Positions 33,792 through 43,200 of a stretch of 64,000 nucleotides of DNA are shown here, one piece after another. Each line of letters opens with the position of its first letter. The first letter of the stretch is position 1. A program made the position numbers and the translations under genes. The notes below the pieces were generated by a model. It searched no databases. It worked only from the letters and a program-made list of their open reading frames with translations, and was not told the origin of the DNA. Location of the stretch: positions 62,001-126,000 of the forward strand of contig JAZQCN010000036.1 of assembly GCA_045546315.1 (NCBI GenBank). The letters run 5' to 3'. The stretch is from RGIG2041 sp045546315. Its GTDB lineage: Bacteria; Bacillota; Clostridia; UBA1381; UMGS1253.

Positions 33792-33819
33792 TTTACATTT
33801 TTCCAAAATATGGTATTCT
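33792..33819 (+). promoter_or_regulatory. Promoter of the Noc/ParB gene
   Basis: TTTACA (33792-33797), 16-bp spacer, TATTCT (33814-33819). It is bracketed by AAAAACGGTTTTT (33778-33790) and its inverse AAAAACCGTTTTT (33894-33906). Confidence 0.55.
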
Positions 33820-33936
33820 TAGATTGTCGACAGGTTCTTCTGTCGCAAACCGCTATCAACTGCGGGAACGGACATACCGAGACGGAAAATGTCAAAAACC
33901 GTTTTTTGTTATTTTACAACAAAGGAGGAGCAACAA

Positions 33937-34746
33937 TTGAGTTTACCGCTTACCGCCACTCGCGGCACAGGGACTTCGGGTGTCATCTCTCTCTTGCCAA
34001 TTGACATCATTCATCCCAACCCATACCAACCCAGAAACCAGTTTGACCCAACAGCACTCGAAGAGCTCTGCGCCTCCATCAAGGCCTACGGCATCTTGCA
34101 GCCGATTACGGTAAGGCGTCTCGGCGGCGGCTATGAGCTGGTTGCAGGCGAGCGCCGCCTGCGCGCTGCCAAAATGGCAAAGCTCACCTCCGTTCCCGCG
34201 GTTATAGTTAATTTAAGCGAGGAGGATTCTGCTTTGGTTGCGCTCTTGGAAAATCTCCAGCGCTGCGATTTAACCTTTTTAGAGGAAGCCGAGGGCTACG
34301 AAAAGCTTGTGCGCCTGCACGGAATGACGCAAGAGCAAATCGCACAGCGCATCGGCAAAACGCAAAGCGCCGTAGCCAACAAGCTTCGCCTTTTGCGCCT
34401 GCCTGCGATGATTAAAAGAAAAATCCGGGAGCACAATTTAACCGAGCGGCACGCGCGTGCGCTGTTGCGCCTCGGCGATGACTGCAAGCTGCAGACGCAG
34501 GCGCTTGAGCGCATCATCAAGCGCAGCTTAAATGTCAGTCAGACAGAGCAGCTGATTGAAAACATGCTGAAAGAAAGCACGCCTGAAAAATCACCGACAC
34601 TCTGTCTCGGAAATCACAGCTTGAAAATCGCAGCAAACACGCTGCGACAAGCCGTACAAATGATGAAAGAGTCCGGCATTCGTGCCGTTTTAAAAGAAAA
34701 AAAGACAGACGGCTATGTTGAATACACCGTAACCCTGCCTCTCTGA
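33937..34746 (+). CDS. noc: ParB/Spo0J/Noc-family nucleoid protein
   Basis: 269 residues from a TTG that has AAAGGAGG 9-10 nt upstream; an ATG at 33889 gives 285 residues but has a poor ribosome site. The N-terminal ParB domain shows IHPNPYQPR, GILQPITVRR, the CTP-binding GERRLRAAK and ENLQRCDLTFLEEAEGY; the HTH is TQEQIAQRIGKTQSAVANKLRLL. A C-terminal dimer region follows. Its place beside rsmG and the absence of a parA partner fit Noc (nucleoid occlusion) better than Spo0J, but a Spo0J-type role cannot be excluded. Confidence 0.85.
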   Translation: MSLPLTATRGTGTSGVISLLPIDIIHPNPYQPRNQFDPTALEELCASIKAYGILQPITVRRLGGGYELVAGERRLRAAKMAKLTSVPAVIVNLSEEDSALVALLENLQRCDLTFLEEAEGYEKLVRLHGMTQEQIAQRIGKTQSAVANKLRLLRLPAMIKRKIREHNLTERHARALLRLGDDCKLQTQALERIIKRSLNVSQTEQLIENMLKESTPEKSPTLCLGNHSLKIAANTLRQAVQMMKESGIRAVLKEKKTDGYVEYTVTLPL

Positions 34747-34792
34747 CGAATGTGTTACCCCGCACACTCGTTTGATATATATCCCCTTAAAA

Positions 34793-34832
34793 GAAGCCCG
34801 ACGATTCCCCCATCGCCGGGCTTCCTGCTTTT
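34793..34832. terminator. Terminator between the Noc/ParB and PocR-AraC genes
   Basis: GAAGCCCG (34793-34800) pairs with CGGGCTTC (34817-34824), followed by a T-rich run. Confidence 0.75.
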
Positions 34833-35684
34833 TTATCCGATGACCTCGTGCGGAAATTTCTTGCGAAACTGCAGAGGCGTATAGCCGGTTTTCTTTTTAA
34901 ACATCCGAATGAAATAGTTATAATCCGCAAAACCAACCGACTCGCTGATTTGCGTAATCGGCAAATTCGTCTTTGCCAGAAGAGATTTTGCGCGTTCCAG
35001 CCGTTTAAGCAGGATATACGCAGTAACTGTTGTTTTAAAATAGGTATGAAACAACGTATAAAGCTGATTCTTCGTGACAGAAAACTGCTTACACAAATCC
35101 TCAAGACGGATCGGTCTTTCTAAATTCTCATCCAAATAAGCCTCAATGCTTGAGGCAAGCTCATTTTTTTCCACTTTGACAATCTGGCGCAAATGCAAAT
35201 AAGATGCACAAATGTGCAGAATATTTGCTGCCGCCTCAATCTTTTCCCGGTTTACAACCAAAAGTGCATCGTAGAGCTTGTCTACAACGCCCTCCTCTAA
35301 ACCATAATTCTTGCACGCCTCTATGACCTTCGCCTTGTCTGCAAACTTACCCTCTGCATCCACTGCCTGCCCGAACATCATATAGCCGATGATTTCTCCT
35401 GCGTATATAATCGGCGTTGCCGTATCCATCAGGCCGGCGTGGCAGGTAAAGGTATGCGGCGCACGCTTTTCCGCCGCTTTAATGCACGCCTGCATATCGG
35501 AGCTTTGACAGCGCATCCTCCCCTTCGGTGTTGATTTGATTTTCGCGCACAATGTCGCCATCGGGTTCGGATAGAAAATAATCTGATTAAAGTTTGCATC
35601 AAACACGCTGCACGTCATTCCCGTGAGCGTATGAAAATCCTTAAGCACTTGCCTGAGCTTTTCTTTGTCAAACACAGTCGGCAT
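34833..35684 (-). CDS. PocR-domain AraC-family regulator
   Basis: 283 residues from the ATG at 35684 (GGGGTG 6 nt upstream). The N-terminal PocR ligand-binding domain (about 5-150) contains four cysteines, C46, C59, C67 and C81, in the spacing typical of PocR, and TATPIIYAGEIIGYMMFGQ. The C-terminal AraC HTH pair spans about 185-283 (RLEDLCKQFSVTKNQLYTLFHTYFKTTVTAY; FADYNYFIRMFKKKTGYTPLQF). PocR domains sense small ligands including hydrocarbon derivatives, polyols and sugars. It is divergent from the isomerase-epimerase-hydrolase-lyase locus and is its likely regulator. Confidence 0.92.
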   Translation of the reverse strand: MPTVFDKEKLRQVLKDFHTLTGMTCSVFDANFNQIIFYPNPMATLCAKIKSTPKGRMRCQSSDMQACIKAAEKRAPHTFTCHAGLMDTATPIIYAGEIIGYMMFGQAVDAEGKFADKAKVIEACKNYGLEEGVVDKLYDALLVVNREKIEAAANILHICASYLHLRQIVKVEKNELASSIEAYLDENLERPIRLEDLCKQFSVTKNQLYTLFHTYFKTTVTAYILLKRLERAKSLLAKTNLPITQISESVGFADYNYFIRMFKKKTGYTPLQFRKKFPHEVIG

Positions 35685-35702
35685 AAGCATCACCCCGATA
35701 TT

Positions 35703-35731
35703 ATCGTAACGCATTTTTGTATAGTTGTCAA
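35703..35731 (-). promoter_or_regulatory. Promoter of the PocR-AraC gene
   Basis: Minus strand TTGACA (35726-35731), 17-bp spacer, TACGAT (35703-35708). Confidence 0.75.
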
Positions 35732-35742
35732 GGAAGAATATG

Positions 35743-35777
35743 CTATTTTTTATTCTGTATTTCACTATATTTTTATT
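35743..35777. promoter_or_regulatory. Candidate AraC operator: direct repeats CTATTTTTTATT / CTATATTTTTATT
   Basis: Similar 12-13-bp tracts begin at 35743 and 35765, 22 bp apart, just upstream of the isomerase gene. Confidence 0.4.
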
Positions 35778-35811
35778 TTTAAAAATACTATGATAGACTC
35801 AGGAGGTGTGT

Positions 35812-37212
35812 ATGATGCACAAAAAAATAACATTTGCTTTATACTTTGGTAACCGTGGCTTTTTCCCGGGCGATTTAATCGCCGGTGCAATTGCCGACAT
35901 GAAGAAAGCCGTAACCGACTGCGGCTTTGACTACATTTGTATGCAAGAGGATTTAACGCGCTACGGCGCAGTTGAAACCCTGGAGGAAGGCAAAAAATAT
36001 GCTGCCTTCTTGAAAGAGAACGAAGGTAAATACGACGGCATTATTTTGTGTCTGCCAAATTTTGGTGATGAAAACGGCGGGCTGGCAGCATTTAAAAATG
36101 CAAACGTACCGATTTTAATCCAAGCCTATCCGGATGAAATCGGCAAAATGGATTTTGCGCACCGCCGCGATGCGATGTGCGGTAAGTTTGCGATGTGCAA
36201 TGCATTGAGACAAGCCGGCATTAAATATACGCTGACGAAGGAATTTGTTGTACATCCGGCAAGGGAAAGCTTTCACACAGATTTAAAGCGCTTCGGTGCA
36301 CTCTGCCGCGTAGTCGGCGGTATGCGAAGTGTGAATATCGGTGCCATTGGTGCAAGAACAACTGCATTTAAAACCGTGCGTACAGATGAGATTGCACTTC
36401 AGCGAAAAGGTATTAATGTAGAGGCGCTGGATTTGAGCGAAATCTTCGCAAGAATGCGCACCGTATCTGAAAAGGATATGCTCGAAAAGAAAGCCATCAT
36501 CAACGCGGTGACTTCTTTTAAAAACTATCCGGAAGAAAAGCTCAATAATATTGCACGCCTGCAGGTAGTGTTAGAAGAGATTATAAATCAGTTTGACTTA
36601 GATGCCGTTGCCATCCGCTGCTGGAACGAATTTCAGATGGAATTCGGCATCGCACCGTGCATCTGTCTCGGTCTGTTAAATGAAATGGGCATTCCTGCTG
36701 CGTGCGAGCTGGACATCAACAATGCCGTAATGATGCGCGCACTCTCGCTTGCATCGGACGGTCCTTGTATGCTGCTTGACTGGAACAACAACTACGGCGA
36801 AGATAAAAACAAAAATATCGCCTTCCACTGCGGTCCGTGTGCGCCGTCCTCGTTAGAGGGCAAGGGAGAAATCATCGAGCATCTGATGTTTAAAAAGAGC
36901 TTCGGTGACGGCACGGGTGTCGGCGTAAACAAAGGACAGATTCGCTCCGGCGATGTGACCTTCGGCACATTAAAAACAGAGGACGGCAAGCTCTTCAGCG
37001 TCTGTGCCGACGCGAAGTTTACGGACGATGAAATCGAGGAAGAATTCTTTGGCTGCGGCAAGGTCGTTGAAAAGGAAAACATCGACAATGTATCCAACTA
37101 TCTTGCAAGAAACGGCTATAAGCACCACATCGGCTTTGTTTACGGGCATTATGCCGACGCCGTAAAGGAAGCACTCGAGTATTATCTTGAAATTGAAACG
37201 GAGGTATTATAA
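35812..37212 (+). CDS. L-fucose/L-arabinose isomerase-like protein
   Basis: 466 residues of the L-fucose isomerase-like fold (COG2407 type). Two Rossmann-like N-terminal domains (FYFGNRGFFPG-like start; YDGIILCLPNFGDENGG near 80-96) are followed by an isomerase C-terminal domain with CWNEFQMEFGIAPCICLGLLNEMGIPAACELDINNAVMM (about 275-315), which carries the metal-binding Glu/Asp, and FHCGPCA. Members convert aldoses to ketoses in the cytosol. The exact sugar is unknown. AGGAGG is 5-8 nt from two adjacent ATG codons (35812 and 35815). First gene of a locus with a 2-bp gap to the epimerase. Confidence 0.85.
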   Translation: MMHKKITFALYFGNRGFFPGDLIAGAIADMKKAVTDCGFDYICMQEDLTRYGAVETLEEGKKYAAFLKENEGKYDGIILCLPNFGDENGGLAAFKNANVPILIQAYPDEIGKMDFAHRRDAMCGKFAMCNALRQAGIKYTLTKEFVVHPARESFHTDLKRFGALCRVVGGMRSVNIGAIGARTTAFKTVRTDEIALQRKGINVEALDLSEIFARMRTVSEKDMLEKKAIINAVTSFKNYPEEKLNNIARLQVVLEEIINQFDLDAVAIRCWNEFQMEFGIAPCICLGLLNEMGIPAACELDINNAVMMRALSLASDGPCMLLDWNNNYGEDKNKNIAFHCGPCAPSSLEGKGEIIEHLMFKKSFGDGTGVGVNKGQIRSGDVTFGTLKTEDGKLFSVCADAKFTDDEIEEEFFGCGKVVEKENIDNVSNYLARNGYKHHIGFVYGHYADAVKEALEYYLEIETEVL

Positions 37213-37214
37213 TT

Positions 37215-38099
37215 ATGAATAAGCTTGGTATTTTTATGAATTTCTGGGAAAAGAATTGGGACGCTGACCACGCAAAGTATATCAAAAAAGCGGCAAAAAT
37301 CGGCTTTGATGTTTTGGAATTTCAGGCGCAGCCGCTGCTTGAAATGAGCAAAGAGCATATGCGCGATTTAAAAAAGCTTGCTGATGAGGTCGGCATCGAG
37401 CTCACCTACAGCTTAGGCTTAGACCGCGCCTACGATGTATCCTCGCCGGACGAAAAGGTGCGTCTCGGCGGCGTAGACTACTTAAAGCGCATTGTAGAAT
37501 GCATCGGCTATATGGACGGCACCCTGCTCTCCGGCGTAAGCTATGCCGGCTGGGGTACGCCTTCGTATGTTATGGACGACAAGCGTCCGCTCTGGGAAAA
37601 CAGCATAAAGAGTATGCGCGAAATCATCAAAACCGCCGAAGACAACGGCGTGACCTACTGCGTAGAAGCCGTAAACCGTTTTGAAGGCTGCCTGATTAAC
37701 ACAGCCGCAGAAGCACTTGCCTACGCGGATGAAATCAACAGCCCAAATATCGGTGTGCTTTTAGACACCTATCATATGAATATAGAAGAGACAAGCATCG
37801 GTGATGCTATCCGCTTGGTCGGCGACCGTCTCACCAGCTTCCACACGGGCGAAAACAACCGTACCGCACCAGGCAAGGGTCATCTCGACTGGGATGAAAT
37901 CTTCGGTGCGCTCAAAGATATTGACTACAAAAACCGCATCGTATCCGAGCCGTTTGTAATGCAGGGCGGCGAGGTTGGTCGTGATATCAAGGTGTTCCGC
38001 GACTTAATCGACAATCCGTCCGAAGCGCGCATCGACGAAGAAGCAGCTTACCTTTTGAATTTTGAAAAGGAAATGCTTAAAAAATATGGTCTTGCATAA
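37215..38099 (+). CDS. Ketose 3-epimerase (D-allulose/D-tagatose 3-epimerase-like)
   Basis: 294 residues, a TIM-barrel sugar epimerase. The metal and catalytic set is at the positions of D-psicose (allulose) 3-epimerases: E151 in CVEAVNRFE, D184 in LLDTYHMNIEE, H210 in SFHTGE and E245 in SEPFV. It inverts C3 of a ketose using a divalent metal. Its place after an aldose-ketose isomerase suggests a two-step route from a rare sugar to a common ketose. Actual substrate not known. It is coupled to the isomerase. Confidence 0.88.
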   Translation: MNKLGIFMNFWEKNWDADHAKYIKKAAKIGFDVLEFQAQPLLEMSKEHMRDLKKLADEVGIELTYSLGLDRAYDVSSPDEKVRLGGVDYLKRIVECIGYMDGTLLSGVSYAGWGTPSYVMDDKRPLWENSIKSMREIIKTAEDNGVTYCVEAVNRFEGCLINTAAEALAYADEINSPNIGVLLDTYHMNIEETSIGDAIRLVGDRLTSFHTGENNRTAPGKGHLDWDEIFGALKDIDYKNRIVSEPFVMQGGEVGRDIKVFRDLIDNPSEARIDEEAAYLLNFEKEMLKKYGLA

Positions 38100-38141
38100 G
38101 AAACCGTGCTATAATGATTTATATAAGGAACGGTGATACAT

Positions 38142-40262
38142 ATGTCAGAAAAATACTATTGCTCTTATTTAGATAACAGCGTAAGCTACGATTTGGAAAA
38201 CAACACCTTTTCGCTGGCAAACAGCAAGTACGGCGTGTTTTACAAGGATGTAAGAATCGAAAGCCTGCGCTATGCCGACCGCGACTGGTCGCTTGCAGAT
38301 TTTACGCACAAGGAATGCAAGCACACGCGCGCGGTAGATGTGCACACCCTGACAGTACGCTACACGCGCGAAGGCGAGGGCTTAAAAAGCATTGTTCTGT
38401 ACTTTAAGGTTTCGGCAGAAAGCATTGTATTCAATGCCGATTTCGCCCAGGGCTGCCATCTCAATATTGTCGGCGATGCACTTTGGGGTACGGATGCTTT
38501 CCCGATGTCCGATATTGAAAACTCCATGCAGCTGCGCTGCGCATTCGGTCCTGCCGCATCCGCTGCGGACAATATGCTTTTTGACCGCGCAACCGACAGC
38601 GCACTTCGCGTAGCCGGCGGCAAAAAGATTCGCTTTCGATACGACTGGGCAAAGAAATGCTATACCCTCTCTCTGACAACCGGCGTACTCGATATGGAAA
38701 GAAAATTCCGTTTCGAGTTTGAAAACGATGTTATGGCAAAGCGCTACCATCTGCCGTATGCGCCAATCAGCAAAAAGCGCGGCTATACAAAGCCGCCGGT
38801 CGGCTGGATGACCTGGTATGCCGTAAAGTTCGATGCCTGCGAGGAGAATGTGCTTGAAAATGCCGCTTGGCAGGCAGAGCACCTAAAGGATTTCGGTGCA
38901 GACACGCTGTGGGTTGACTGGGAATGGTATCATAATGCGTTTGATACCGAGCGCACGGACGGCATAAATTCCTTACTGCCGGATGCCACAAAGTATCCGC
39001 ACGGCTTAAAATATGTTTCAGACAAGATTAAACAGCTCGGTTTAAGACCGGCGCTGTGGATTGGCTATACGCACGAGCCGGGTATGAGTGACTTCATCGA
39101 AAAGAATCCGGATGTTGTGCTACACAAGGAAACCAGCTGGTGCGGTACATATTTCTACGATTTCACGAATCCGAAATTCTTAAACGATTATTTGCCGAAG
39201 GCGGTACAAAATGTGCTCGACTGGGGCTACACCGCCATTAAGTTTGACACAATTCCGATTGCCCTTCAAATGCACGAAGAGCATCACGATAAAATGTACG
39301 ACCCGAGCAAAACCACCTTCGAGGCTTATCACAATGTCGTAAAGAAAACGCGAGACATCCTCGGCGAGGACGTGTATATGCTCGCCTGCTCCGGCAGCAG
39401 TGACCGCGCCGTGCTTTGGGGTGCTGATGTGTTTGACGCGGCGCGCGTCGGCGATGATATCTTCGGTTGGGACGAATTTTTAAAGGCAGGCGTACAGATG
39501 GTCATGCGCTACTATCCGGTGCATAACATCGCGCTCTACGCCGACCCGGATAACTTAATTTTGCGCGAGGAGCACAGCACCTATGCACAAGCGGCATCGC
39601 GCGCTTACTTTGTATCGATGCTCGGTCTGCCGATGACGTTTGGCGATGTACTGCCCGCCCTGCCGGAAGAGCGCGTCGACATCATCCGCCGTTGCTTGCC
39701 GGTGCTCGACATTCATCCAATGGATGTACGCAGACACACACACGATTTGCGCGTGCTGACAATTAACTTAAATGTAGAGCTGCCGTTTGAAAGCTATACG
39801 GTACTGGATGTATTCAACCTGCAAGAGGCAGAAACCGAATACAGGCTGCGCCTGAATGCAGATTTGTATTTAGACGAAGGCAGCTACCACATATATGATT
39901 ACACGAAAAAAGAATACCTCGGCATTGCAGACGAGGCGCTGACACTCGAGCTTGCGGCGTGCGAAAGCCGCATTCTCTGCCTGCGCCCGGTAAAGGCGGA
40001 GCCGCAAATCATTTCCACCTCGCGCCACATTACGCAGGGTGCGGCAGAAATCAAGGCTCTGTCGTGGAATGGAAACAAGCTTTCGCTCACAAGCGAGCTT
40101 ATCGCAAACGATTTGTATACAGTTACACTGTTCGTTCCGGACGGCTATGTGCCGAAGGGCAACCTTTTAACAAAATCGAAAGAAAACCTTTATACCTACA
40201 GCTTTACGCCGACAGAAACGAAGCCTTATGACTTCGAATTTGAATTTGAAAGTGAGGCATAA
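38142..40262 (+). CDS. GH36-like alpha-galactosidase-family hydrolase, intracellular
   Basis: 706 residues without signal peptide. N-terminal beta-sandwich (1-200), a (beta/alpha)8 barrel (about 215-560) and a C-terminal beta domain. PPVGWMTWYAVKFDA (218-232), WVDWEWYH (257-264), LWIGYTHEPG, the nucleophile Asp369 in AIKFDTIP and the acid/base candidate Asp438 or Asp439 in ARVGDD match clan GH-D. It is a distant relative of characterised alpha-galactosidases, so the sugar may differ. An extended -10 (TGCTATAAT near 38107-38115) precedes it and could be an internal promoter. The lyase gene follows after 4 bp. Confidence 0.82.
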   Translation: MSEKYYCSYLDNSVSYDLENNTFSLANSKYGVFYKDVRIESLRYADRDWSLADFTHKECKHTRAVDVHTLTVRYTREGEGLKSIVLYFKVSAESIVFNADFAQGCHLNIVGDALWGTDAFPMSDIENSMQLRCAFGPAASAADNMLFDRATDSALRVAGGKKIRFRYDWAKKCYTLSLTTGVLDMERKFRFEFENDVMAKRYHLPYAPISKKRGYTKPPVGWMTWYAVKFDACEENVLENAAWQAEHLKDFGADTLWVDWEWYHNAFDTERTDGINSLLPDATKYPHGLKYVSDKIKQLGLRPALWIGYTHEPGMSDFIEKNPDVVLHKETSWCGTYFYDFTNPKFLNDYLPKAVQNVLDWGYTAIKFDTIPIALQMHEEHHDKMYDPSKTTFEAYHNVVKKTRDILGEDVYMLACSGSSDRAVLWGADVFDAARVGDDIFGWDEFLKAGVQMVMRYYPVHNIALYADPDNLILREEHSTYAQAASRAYFVSMLGLPMTFGDVLPALPEERVDIIRRCLPVLDIHPMDVRRHTHDLRVLTINLNVELPFESYTVLDVFNLQEAETEYRLRLNADLYLDEGSYHIYDYTKKEYLGIADEALTLELAACESRILCLRPVKAEPQIISTSRHITQGAAEIKALSWNGNKLSLTSELIANDLYTVTLFVPDGYVPKGNLLTKSKENLYTYSFTPTETKPYDFEFEFESEA

Positions 40263-40266
40263 ACCT

Positions 40267-43200
40267 ATGAAAAACAAAATACTTTCACTTCTGCTTTGCA
40301 TTACACTTGTGCTTTCTTTGCTGCCGACGCTGCCCGTCCTGGCGGCAGAAACCGTTGTGTTTGCGGATGACTTTTCCGCATATAACGCAGGCGAAACCCC
40401 GAAAACCGCATCCAATACGCAGGGCGTTTGGTCCTACGTTGTGCAAAAAGAAACCGTAAAGGTATCCGTTGTCGAAGAGGGCAAAAACAAAATGCTCCGC
40501 CTTTCAAACGACGGCGACGATACACTGCGCAGTCCGCGTATTGAAAAGTATTTAAACTTAAATCCTGTAGAGGAAATCACCTTCCGCTTCCGCGTGCGCG
40601 TAGAGGGCAGCGGTGCAAAATTCGCACTGCAATGGATGACGGATGCTACAGCAAACACACAGCTTTTCTTTACCGGCCCGACAGAATGGAAAACGGTCGA
40701 AGTGACTATAAACAAAAAGAACCTGACGGCAAAAGTCACAGCTGACGGCGCAGTTGTCGAGGAAAAGCGCGGCATTAACCCCGTCACCGACTGGGCAACG
40801 TGTCAGTTCCGCTTTCTCGCCACTGTAAAGGACGGCACCGAGGTGCTGCTCGATGATGTAGAAATCTCTGTCGACGGCAGCGCAGATGTCGCTTTAATCA
40901 ACGCCGGCGGCAAGGAAGCAGGCAAACAGCTTACGGACAACACCGGTATCACCGACAGTGCTTTAGAGTTAAGCACTACACCGCCGCAGGACATCAAAAT
41001 TCCTGCAAAGGCAAATGTTTTGATGAACGATACCTTTAACTACAAAAACGATAAAATCGACACTACGAAGGGCTATTGGTCCTCCCACACCGCTTATATC
41101 GCAATCAAAGGTATCGGCGAAAACAAGGTGCTGGAGTTTAACAATAATACAACGACTGCACGCGCACCGCGCATCGAAAAAAGCATCTATGCCGAAGGCA
41201 TGAAAAAGGCGTACGTAGAATTCGCCTTCATCCCGGCAGGCGGCAAGGTGCAAATTTCCCTGCAGTCGGACGGCAAGGCAAATACGAACTTAATTATTGC
41301 CGAAGGCGGCAAAAAGCTCGGCACACAGGAAATCAGCCAAACAGATTGGAACTACGCAAAAATCGAGCTCGATTTTGAAAAAAGCACCGTTACCTCCTCG
41401 GTCAACGGCGCAGCATACCGCACAGATTATGCGCTCGGCGCAATTGCGGATTTATCGACAACCGAGCTTTGGTTTATGAATCTTTTGCCGGCAGGGCAAA
41501 ATGCATATTTTGACAATGTTGTGGTTTACACCTATGACAAGGTCGAATCCAACCGCGTGCTGCTCGGCGACAAGCAGGTTGACTGGGCAAATGTTGCACC
41601 AAAAAGCATGCAAATGAGCCAGAACCTAAAGCCGCATCCGCGCATTTTCGTAACCGAGTGGGACAGCATCAAGGCAAAAATCCAAACAGATGCCAACTGC
41701 CAAAAATGGTACGAGGGCGTAAAAATGACGGCCGACAAATATCTGACTATGCCGGTAACCGAGTTTATCGCCGGTGCAACCGGCTCGGCGCTGCCGGTCA
41801 GCCAGTCGATTTTAGACATTTGCTCCAACCTCGCCTTTGTCTATAATATCGAAGGCGACGAACGCTACAAGCAGCGCTGTATTGAGGAAATCATCCATGC
41901 AGGCACCTTCCCCTCCTGGGACGAAGAGCACTATCTGACGACCGCTCAGTTTATGGCCGGTGTCTCTATGGCGTATGACTGGCTCTATAATTTCATGACC
42001 GAAGCAGAGCGCGCGCAGGTACTCGATGTACTGATGCGTATGGGCATAAATACTGCCGTATATGTGTACCACGGCATAAACTTCGGCGTGGACTTTACAA
42101 AGATGGACAACAACTGGAATGTCATCTGTAATACAAACATTATGCTCGCCGCAATCGCAATTGCGGACGAATATCCGCACGTTTGCGACTATCTGTTGGA
42201 AAAAGCAGGCGACAATATACCGCTCGGCCTTACCGTTTATAAAAACGGCGGTTATGCCGAAGGCATTCGCTACTGGTCCTATGGTACGGGCTTTTTGCTT
42301 CGTGGTATGGCAGTGATTGACTCTGCCGCAAAAGATGCAGACAAAATTCCGCAGTCTCTGCGCCTCTGGGACTACCCGGGCGTGGCGGAAACCTGCGATT
42401 TTCCGGTCTACTACAACGGTCCTGCAGAAGCCTTCATTGTCGGCGACGGTACAAGCCGCCGCACGCGCGACCCATGGTTTTTCTGGGCAGCAGACTATTT
42501 TGACAAGCCGCAGTATGCCTGGTATGAATTAAATGCCGAAAAAGAGCTCGGCTACAATTCCGGCTTGTATGCGCTTTTGTCCATCATTTGGTATGACAAG
42601 GATAAAACCGACTTAGCGCCGGGCAGCTTCAGCTTAGATAAGTTTTACGATGCTGCGCCGGAAAACATCCCGCTTCTGACAACGAACAGCATAATTCTGC
42701 GTTCAAGCTGGGAGGATAAAAATGCGATTTACGCCGCAATGCACGGCGGCAGTAACGACACAAGCCACATCCACCTCGCGCTCGGCTCTTTCGTTATCGA
42801 AGCCGACGGCGTGCGCTGGTTTACGCACCCGGATGTCAACACCTACGCCGTAGACAATTACTTCGGCAACGGTCGCTTCGACTACTACTGGGCGCGCGCA
42901 GAGGGACACAACACCATCATCGCAAACCCGAACGGCAGCGATGACCAGAAGCAGAGTGCTTTTGCGCAGGTGATTGCCTCCGGCACGTCGGCTACGGAAA
43001 GCTTCGGCATTATGGACATCACACAAACCAATGACGTGTTTGCCGATGCAAAGCGCGGTATCCGTCTTACAAACAACCGCAGCCGCGTCATCGTGCAGGA
43101 TGAAATCAAAACAAAATCGCCTGCCGAGCTTTACTGGTTTGCGCATACGGAAGCCGATATTACAATCTCGGCGGACAAACGAAGCGTACTCTTAGAGCAG

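Noticed and set aside
35855..35872. Possible Noc-binding site TTCCCGGG-like sequence
   Set aside because: Only the TTCCCGGG core matches the known palindrome and it lies inside a coding region; no full site or parS was found in the window.
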